From Desulfobulbus sp. (GTDB taxonomy: Bacteria > Desulfobacterota > Desulfobulbia > Desulfobulbales > Desulfobulbaceae): a DNA stretch of 9,467 nt. The translations under genes and the position numbers were made by a program. Location: NCBI GenBank assembly GCA_017998195.1, contig JAGODN010000068.1, positions 1 through 9,467 on the forward strand, written 5' to 3'. Positions 5,201 to 9,467 of this stretch are shown here, piece by piece (the stretch's first letter is position 1; each line of letters begins with the position of its first letter). The notes beneath the pieces were generated by a model that did not search any database, was not told the origin of the DNA, and was given only the letters and a program-made list of their open reading frames with translations.

Positions 5201-6334
5201 ATGGGGCGCGAGCGGGTGCTGGCAATGGATCTGCTGCGTGGCCTGGCCGTGGCGGCCATGATCGGGGTGCACACGGTCAACGCCCTGCTCGACCCGGCGC
5301 TGCGACAGGGGGTGCTGTCTGCAGTGGTCCATTTTGCCAGCGGCCTGGTGGCCCCCGCCTTTCTCCTGGTCGCCGGTTTCACCTTCCTGCTGGGCAACGC
5401 CCCGGAGGGCACGGGCCGACGAACCTTCCGGTCGCGGCTGCCCCGGGTGCTCGGCCGCATCGGCCTGATCTGGCTGGTCGGCTACCTGCTCCACCTGCCC
5501 GCCTATACGCTGGGCGACTGGCGGGTGCGGGTCGGCGCGTCCGGGTGGCAGGAATTTCTCGGCGTGGACGTGCTCCACTGCATCGGCGCAAGCCTGCTGA
5601 TGCTGTTGGTGCTGCGACTGGTTGTCCCTGGCGGCCGCGCCCTGCTCGGCGCGGTGGTGCTCGCCGGCAGCCTGGCGGTGCTCCTGGCCCGGCCGGTGTG
5701 GCAGGCCGACCTGGCAACCCGGCTGCCGCTCTGGCTGAGCGGCTACCTGGCGCCCTTCGGGACGACGCTCTTTCCCCTGCTGCCCTGGTTCGGCTTTGTC
5801 GCCGCCGGCGCGGTCCTCTCCCTGCTCTGGACCCGGACCCGGGCCGCAGGGGAGGAGGAGCGGTTCCAGCGGGCCCTCCTGCGCACCGGCCTGGCGCTCG
5901 CTCTGCCCGGGCTGGCCCTGCTCGTGCTGGTGCGCGACCACCTGCACCTGCTCGTCGATGAGCGGCCTGCGCCGCTTTTTTTCCTTTGCCGGCTGGGTTT
6001 CGTGCTCCTGTTCGTTGCCGCCGGCCTGCGCGCCTGCCGCGGCCGGGCCGTGCTGGCGCCGCTCATCGCCTGGCCGGCGCGCGAGTCGCTCCTCTTCTAC
6101 GTCCTCCACCTCAAGCTGCTCTACCATCCCCTGCCCGGGGGACGGTCCCTGGTCGAACTGTTCGGCCCGCACCTGGGCTATCCCGGCTGCCTGGCCGTGG
6201 CCGGGGCGCTCTTCCTGGTGACGCTGGTCCCGGCCGTGCTCTGGCACCGGCTCAAATCGCTCCATCCCCTGGTCGGACCGCGGCTGGTGCAGGCGTTCCT
6301 CGGGCTTGGCCTGGTCGTCTTCCTGTGCTATTGA
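5201..6334 (+). CDS. Polytopic DUF1624 / HGSNAT-like membrane acyltransferase
   Basis: A 377-residue integral membrane protein with about 9-11 TM helices. The N-terminus has the family signature RERVLAMDLLRGLAVAAM (3-20) followed by IGVHTVNALL with His24, then the helix APAFLLVAGFTFLL (51-64). Further on come VDVLHCIG (122-129), FPLLPWFGFVAAGA (191-204) and ESLLFYVLHL (295-304). This order is typical of DUF1624, named after the catalytic domain of heparan-alpha-glucosaminide N-acetyltransferase (PF07786). Family members are thought to pass acyl groups across the membrane to a sugar or other acceptor; the acceptor here is unknown. I chose the ATG at 5201 over the GTG at 5198 because the purine-rich site (GGGGAGGGG, 5190-5198) overlaps the latter. 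I see no convincing promoter between the terminator at 5109 and the start. It could instead be a related acyltransferase-3-like protein, but the N-terminal motif favours DUF1624. Confidence 0.8.
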   Translation: MGRERVLAMDLLRGLAVAAMIGVHTVNALLDPALRQGVLSAVVHFASGLVAPAFLLVAGFTFLLGNAPEGTGRRTFRSRLPRVLGRIGLIWLVGYLLHLPAYTLGDWRVRVGASGWQEFLGVDVLHCIGASLLMLLVLRLVVPGGRALLGAVVLAGSLAVLLARPVWQADLATRLPLWLSGYLAPFGTTLFPLLPWFGFVAAGAVLSLLWTRTRAAGEEERFQRALLRTGLALALPGLALLVLVRDHLHLLVDERPAPLFFLCRLGFVLLFVAAGLRACRGRAVLAPLIAWPARESLLFYVLHLKLLYHPLPGGRSLVELFGPHLGYPGCLAVAGALFLVTLVPAVLWHRLKSLHPLVGPRLVQAFLGLGLVVFLCY

Positions 6335-6352
6335 CCCGGCCCGCCGCCGGGG
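6335..6352 (+). terminator. GC-rich hairpin after the acyltransferase gene, possible weak terminator
   Basis: CCCGGC (6335-6340) pairs with GCCGGG (6346-6351) across a 5-base loop immediately after the TGA stop. The following bases (GTTGGGTTT) are only moderately T-rich, so termination would be partial. The esterase promoter begins within this stretch. Confidence 0.3.
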
Positions 6353-6382
6353 TTGGGTTTGTGGCGCCGGCCATGCTATAGT
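6353..6382 (+). promoter_or_regulatory. Extended -10 sigma70-type promoter of the carboxylesterase gene
   Basis: TGC-TATAGT (TG at 6374-6375, -10 hexamer 6377-6382) is a good extended -10 element. TTGGGT (6353-6358) is a fair -35 with an 18-base spacer. Transcription would start near 6389, about 49 bases before the ATG at 6438. Confidence 0.6.
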
Positions 6383-6437
6383 GCGACCATGCGCGGCCCC
6401 TGGCCGTTCCCGTTCCCCGATCGCCAAGGAGAATCCC

Positions 6438-7100
6438 ATGTCCCTGTTGCCGGCCTACGAGCAGGAAACTCGCCCCAACCCCGACGCCAGCGTCATCTGG
6501 CTGCACGGCCTCGGCGCCGACGGCTACGACTTCGCGCCCATCGTGCCGGACCTGCACCTGCCCGAGGAGGCGGCCATCCGCTTCATCTTCCCGCACGCGC
6601 CCAGCCGGGCGGTGACCGTGAACAACGGCTACGTCATGCCCGCCTGGTTCGACATCCTCGAGATGGGGTTGGACCGCAGGGTCGACAGCGCGGAACTGCT
6701 CGTCTCGGCGACAGCGATCAACCGGTTCATCGACCGCGAACTGGAGCGCGGCATCGACAGCCGCCGCATCGTCCTGGCCGGCTTCTCCCAGGGCGGGGCC
6801 GTGGCTTACCAGGTCTGTCTGAGCCACGACAAACCGTTGGCCGGACTCATCGCCATGTCCACCTACCTGGCGACCATGGACAGTGTCGACCTGAGTCCGG
6901 CCAACCTGGATCTGCCCATCGAGGTGCAGCACGGCCTCTACGACCCGGTGGTGCCGACCGCGCTCGGCATCCGCGCCGCCGAGTTTCTCAAGGACCGCGG
7001 CTACGCCGTGCGCTTCCGCACCTATCCCATGGAACACGCGGTCTGCAGCGAGCAGATCACCCACATCAGCGAGGCCCTGCAGCGGTTCCTCGACCTGTAG
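6438..7100 (+). CDS. Alpha/beta-hydrolase carboxylesterase (phospholipase/carboxylesterase family)
   Basis: A 220-residue cytoplasmic serine hydrolase of the phospholipase/carboxylesterase (Abhydrolase_2, YpfH/EstB-like) family, which cleaves short-chain carboxylic esters and, in some relatives, thioesters. The catalytic triad is visible: Ser117 in the nucleophile elbow GFSQGG (115-120), Asp169 in HGLYDPVVP (165-173), and His200 in PMEHAVCSEQ (197-206). The oxyanion-hole loop is LHGLGADGYDF (22-32). Length and motif spacing are typical, and no signal peptide is present. The ATG at 6438 has an ideal AAGGAG (6426-6431) 6 bases upstream, and the family's N-terminus fits it. The physiological substrate cannot be read from the sequence. 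Its own promoter lies at 6353-6382. It converges with the transglutaminase gene, with only 6 bases between the two stop codons. Confidence 0.95.
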   Translation: MSLLPAYEQETRPNPDASVIWLHGLGADGYDFAPIVPDLHLPEEAAIRFIFPHAPSRAVTVNNGYVMPAWFDILEMGLDRRVDSAELLVSATAINRFIDRELERGIDSRRIVLAGFSQGGAVAYQVCLSHDKPLAGLIAMSTYLATMDSVDLSPANLDLPIEVQHGLYDPVVPTALGIRAAEFLKDRGYAVRFRTYPMEHAVCSEQITHISEALQRFLDL

Positions 7101-7101
7101 T

Positions 7102-7114
7102 CCGGCTCAGCCGG
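7102..7114. other. Short palindrome at the convergent gene ends
   Basis: CCGGCT-C-AGCCGG (7102-7114) is a perfect 13-base inverted repeat covering the 6-base gap and the stop of the minus-strand gene. It is too short and lacks T runs to be called a terminator. No other terminator is visible for either converging gene. Confidence 0.35.
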
Positions 7115-9080
7115 CGGCCGGTGGCGGGGTGAAGCGGCGCACCGCCCGGTGGAAGGTGGTGCGGGCGGCCTCGTCGTCCTGGCCGCGGTAGCGCAGGCCC
7201 ACGTACAGGTCGATGATCGCCTCGGCCTGGTCGGCCAGGTCGGGCCGCTCTGCGCGGATTGTTTGCAGCAGGCTGATCGGTCCCTGGTGCGGTCGGCGCT
7301 TCAGCCCCGCCCGGGCGAGCGCGGTGCAGAAGCGGCGCCAGTCACGGGCCACCGGATCGGCGCGACGATCCCGCGGCCGCACCAGGGCAAGCAGCAGGAA
7401 CCAGCCGGCGGCCAGCAGGCCCGCACCGACCACCAGCGCCTGGGCCGCGCCCCGGCCGATGCCCACGTTCAGGCCGGCCAACCGCAGCAGCTGCACCTGG
7501 TCGGCAAAGGAATACTCCATCACCCAGCGGTTCCAGCGGCTGTCCACCAGGTCCCAGGTGTTGGCCAGCGGCTGCATCCAGGCGGGCAGGCGGGCGAAGG
7601 AGAGCAGGGCAAAGGGGGAGTCGGTCCCGCCACCACCAAGCAGTTCGTCCGCGGTGGCCTGCAGCCGCCTCGGGGCCGCCGCCGCGGTGGGGTCGATGCG
7701 CTGCCAGCTGCCGTCGAGCAGCACCTCGCACCAGACATGGGCGTCCGCCTGGCGCACCACCAGGTGCCCGCCGAGCGGGTTGACCCGGCCGCCCAGGTAG
7801 CCGCCCACCAGCCGCACCGGCACCCCGGCGGCGCGCAGCAGGAAGGCGAAGGAGCCGGCGAAATGCTCGCAGAACCCGGCCCGGGTGTCGAACAGGAACC
7901 GGTCCACCGCCTCTGCGGCCTGGTCCGCGGCCCCGGGCTCCAGGGTGTAGCGGAAATCGCCGCTGCCGAGCAGGCCGAGCGCCCGCTCGACCAGCTCGCG
8001 TTCGGAGAGGCGAGCCTGCTGCCAGGAGCGGGCCAGTTCGCGCGCCCGCGGGTTGCCCGCCGGGGGCAGCTGCAGTCCCCGGGTCGGCGGGCCGGTATGG
8101 GCCCGCGCCTGTGCCCGGGGCCGGGATTCGCCCCGGTAGCTGATCCGCCCGGTCACCGGCCGCCAGGTCTGCAGGCTGTGGTCACCGTTCAGCCAGGCGC
8201 CGCGCAGGTTCGCCCGCACGGGCAGGTCCAGGGCGAACAGCCAGTTGCGCTGGTGCGGTTCCAGGGTGAGGGTGTACCCCACCGTGGGCCCGCCGCTGGT
8301 CAGGGCCAGGCCGCCCCGGTTGCCTTCACCCCGCCGCCAGCTTTCCCCGTCGAATTCCCAGAGAACGATACCCCGCCAGTAGCGCTGCTCGGGCGGCGGC
8401 ATGGGACCGTCGAACTCCACCCGAAAGGCCACCTCGTTGTCCACGGCCAGGCGGGCGATGGCGCCGAAGCGGATCTCCTCGGAAAACCCGGATTTCGCCT
8501 CGATGAGCGAGGGCCGGCCCCACAGCCCGCCCTGGACCCGCGGGAACAGCAGGAAGAGCACCAGCGTGAGTGGCAGGGCCTTGAGGGCAAGGTCCCCGGC
8601 CAGGCGCAGGGCCGGCCGCAGGCCGAGGGAGGGCTGCTGCACGTGGGCGAGCACCGCGGTGTTGCCGAGCACGGCCAGGACGATATAAGTGGTCGCGGGC
8701 AGCGAGTCGCTGAAGAACATGCCGCTGACAATGACGAAATAGCAGAGGATGACGGCAATGGTCGCGTCGCGGCGGTGGCGCAGCTCGAACAGCTTGAGCG
8801 CGATCATCAGGCAGAGCAGGCTGACAAAGGCCTCCACGGTCAGGCCGTCGTTGGTGAGCACCGCCACCAGGAAGAGGAGCGCGCCGGCCACGGTCTTGAG
8901 CGCGAGACCGGGAACGGGCAGCGGCCGGCGCAGGGAAAGGGCGTGATAGGACCACATGGCCACGCAGAGCAGGGCCGCGACCACCGAGATGTTCGGCAGG
9001 TGGAGCAGGGTGGCGGTGATCACCGTGGCCAGGATGGGCCGGGTGTCGGGTTTTTCCTGGTCCGTGGGCAGGATGCGCAT
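7107..9080 (-). CDS. tgpA: TgpA-type membrane transglutaminase-like protein (DUF3488 + transglutaminase core)
   Basis: A 657-residue protein with the standard TgpA order. N-terminal TM helices in the DUF3488 region (about residues 15-180, roughly six helices) lead to a periplasmic part (about 190-540) with the transglutaminase core, then a further TM helix (about 545-568) and a cytoplasmic C-terminal helical tail (DUF4129-like, 575-650). The Cys-His-Asp triad is intact: Cys404 in RAGFCEHFAGSFAFLLRAAG (400-419), His448 in ADAHVWCEV (446-453) and Asp463 in QRIDPTAA (460-467). In Pseudomonas aeruginosa, TgpA is essential and linked to the cell envelope; the exact substrate is unsettled. The ATG overlaps the DUF58 stop by one base (TGATG, minus strand, 9082-9078), and no clear ribosome site precedes it, so translation is probably coupled. 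A MoxR-type ATPase gene is usual upstream of this pair and would lie beyond the window. Confidence 0.93.
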   Translation of the reverse strand: MRILPTDQEKPDTRPILATVITATLLHLPNISVVAALLCVAMWSYHALSLRRPLPVPGLALKTVAGALLFLVAVLTNDGLTVEAFVSLLCLMIALKLFELRHRRDATIAVILCYFVIVSGMFFSDSLPATTYIVLAVLGNTAVLAHVQQPSLGLRPALRLAGDLALKALPLTLVLFLLFPRVQGGLWGRPSLIEAKSGFSEEIRFGAIARLAVDNEVAFRVEFDGPMPPPEQRYWRGIVLWEFDGESWRRGEGNRGGLALTSGGPTVGYTLTLEPHQRNWLFALDLPVRANLRGAWLNGDHSLQTWRPVTGRISYRGESRPRAQARAHTGPPTRGLQLPPAGNPRARELARSWQQARLSERELVERALGLLGSGDFRYTLEPGAADQAAEAVDRFLFDTRAGFCEHFAGSFAFLLRAAGVPVRLVGGYLGGRVNPLGGHLVVRQADAHVWCEVLLDGSWQRIDPTAAAAPRRLQATADELLGGGGTDSPFALLSFARLPAWMQPLANTWDLVDSRWNRWVMEYSFADQVQLLRLAGLNVGIGRGAAQALVVGAGLLAAGWFLLLALVRPRDRRADPVARDWRRFCTALARAGLKRRPHQGPISLLQTIRAERPDLADQAEAIIDLYVGLRYRGQDDEAARTTFHRAVRRFTPPPAAG

Positions 9081-9467
9081 CAGTGCAGGGCCAGGGCGCG
9101 CAGGCAGCGGTCGCGGTGGCCCGGTCCCCGGTTCGGGCCGATGGTGGTGGCGCCCAGGCGCAGGCCGTAACGACGGGAGCCGGCCTCGGCGGTGAGTATG
9201 AGATGGCAGAGGCGGGAGAGCCGGTGTTCCAGGTCTTTTCCCGGAACCCGGTCCAGGGAGAAGATGGCGCCACCGCTCTCTTCTTCGGCGAACACCCGGG
9301 TGTGCAGCCCCTGACCGCGGGCAAAGCTCTTCCAGTGCAACTGCTGCAGGCTGTCGCCCGGCCGGTAGGCGGCCAGGCCCGAAAACTCGCGGTCGCCCGT
9401 GGCGGCGCGGGGGCGGCTCCGGTCCCGGTCTTCGCCCGCGCCCTCACTGCTGTATGGCCCGGGCAGG
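9080..9467 (-). CDS. DUF58 domain protein, C-terminal part (cut by the window edge)
   Basis: The frame is open from the window's right edge (9466) to the TGA at 9080-9082 and gives the last 128 residues. They contain the DUF58 signature: GDREFSGLAAYRPGDSLQQL, directly followed by HWKSFARGQGLHTRVF. The usual C-terminal pattern comes after (VPGKDLEHRLSRLCHLILTA, then YGLRLGATTIGPNRG and a final CLRALALH). DUF58 proteins typically carry a von Willebrand A-like fold, two N-terminal TM helices and an MRGRY-like segment, all of which would lie outside the window. The TTG at 9340 is an internal leucine, not a start. It is coupled by a one-base overlap to the TgpA gene, the usual MoxR-DUF58-TgpA arrangement. 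Confidence 0.9.
   Translation of the reverse strand, partial: LPGPYSSEGAGEDRDRSRPRAATGDREFSGLAAYRPGDSLQQLHWKSFARGQGLHTRVFAEEESGGAIFSLDRVPGKDLEHRLSRLCHLILTAEAGSRRYGLRLGATTIGPNRGPGHRDRCLRALALH

Noticed and set aside
4664..6439. Long - strand open frame of 591 codons
   Set aside because: Antisense to the acyltransferase gene and the Gly-Ser tract. Its proline-rich end is simply the complement of the Gly codons, it reads through the strong terminator, and it has no domain pattern.
7149..9170. Long + strand open frame of 673 codons
   Set aside because: It lies antisense to the TgpA and DUF58 genes, whose catalytic motifs and family patterns are intact. Its product is a Gly/Gln/Arg-rich low-complexity sequence typical of antisense frames in high-GC DNA.
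9171..9200. GTAAC sequence on the + strand as a third ECF promoter
   Set aside because: No CGT at the right distance, and it lies inside the DUF58 gene on the opposite strand with no + strand gene downstream.

Overview
The window is high-GC, gene-dense bacterial DNA. Lipobox and Sec signal peptides, a TgpA/DUF58 pair and a DUF4105 protein point to a Gram-negative bacterium, probably a proteobacterium or a member of Desulfobacterota; I cannot place it more closely from sequence alone. There are no RNA genes, insertion sequences or CRISPR arrays. Coding density is about 90%, and no gap exceeds 250 bases.

Layout. (1) 1-1312, + strand: a small membrane-anchored coiled-coil protein (start possibly upstream of the window) and a secreted cysteine-containing protein, neither of a family I recognise. 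(2) 1387-2379, - strand: a membrane-anchored DUF4105 (Lnb N-terminal-like) protein, convergent with the previous gene. (3) 2576-5109, + strand: a compact module bounded by a promoter and a strong terminator. It encodes an ECF sigma factor, a one-TM cysteine-free anti-sigma-like protein with a periplasmic CBM48/AMPK-type glycogen-binding fold, a lipoprotein carrying a second, divergent copy of that fold, and a secreted helical protein with a long Gly-Ser tail. (4) 5201-6334, + strand: a polytopic DUF1624/HGSNAT-like acyltransferase. (5) 6438-7100, + strand: an alpha/beta-hydrolase carboxylesterase with its own extended -10 promoter. (6) 7107-9467, - strand: TgpA-type transglutaminase and the C-terminal part of a DUF58 protein, translationally coupled.

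The main point of interest is module 3. The same ECF-type promoter (TGTAACC, CGTTT, with 16 bases between AAC and CGT) occurs just before the sigma gene and again over the stop codon of the lipoprotein gene, ahead of the Gly-Ser protein. This suggests an autoregulated envelope-signalling circuit: the sigma factor activates its own operon and the secreted effector, and a carbohydrate-binding-type domain on the anti-sigma protein, perhaps with the lipoprotein, acts as sensor. The promoters, domain order and paralogy are read from the sequence. The sensing role is inference.
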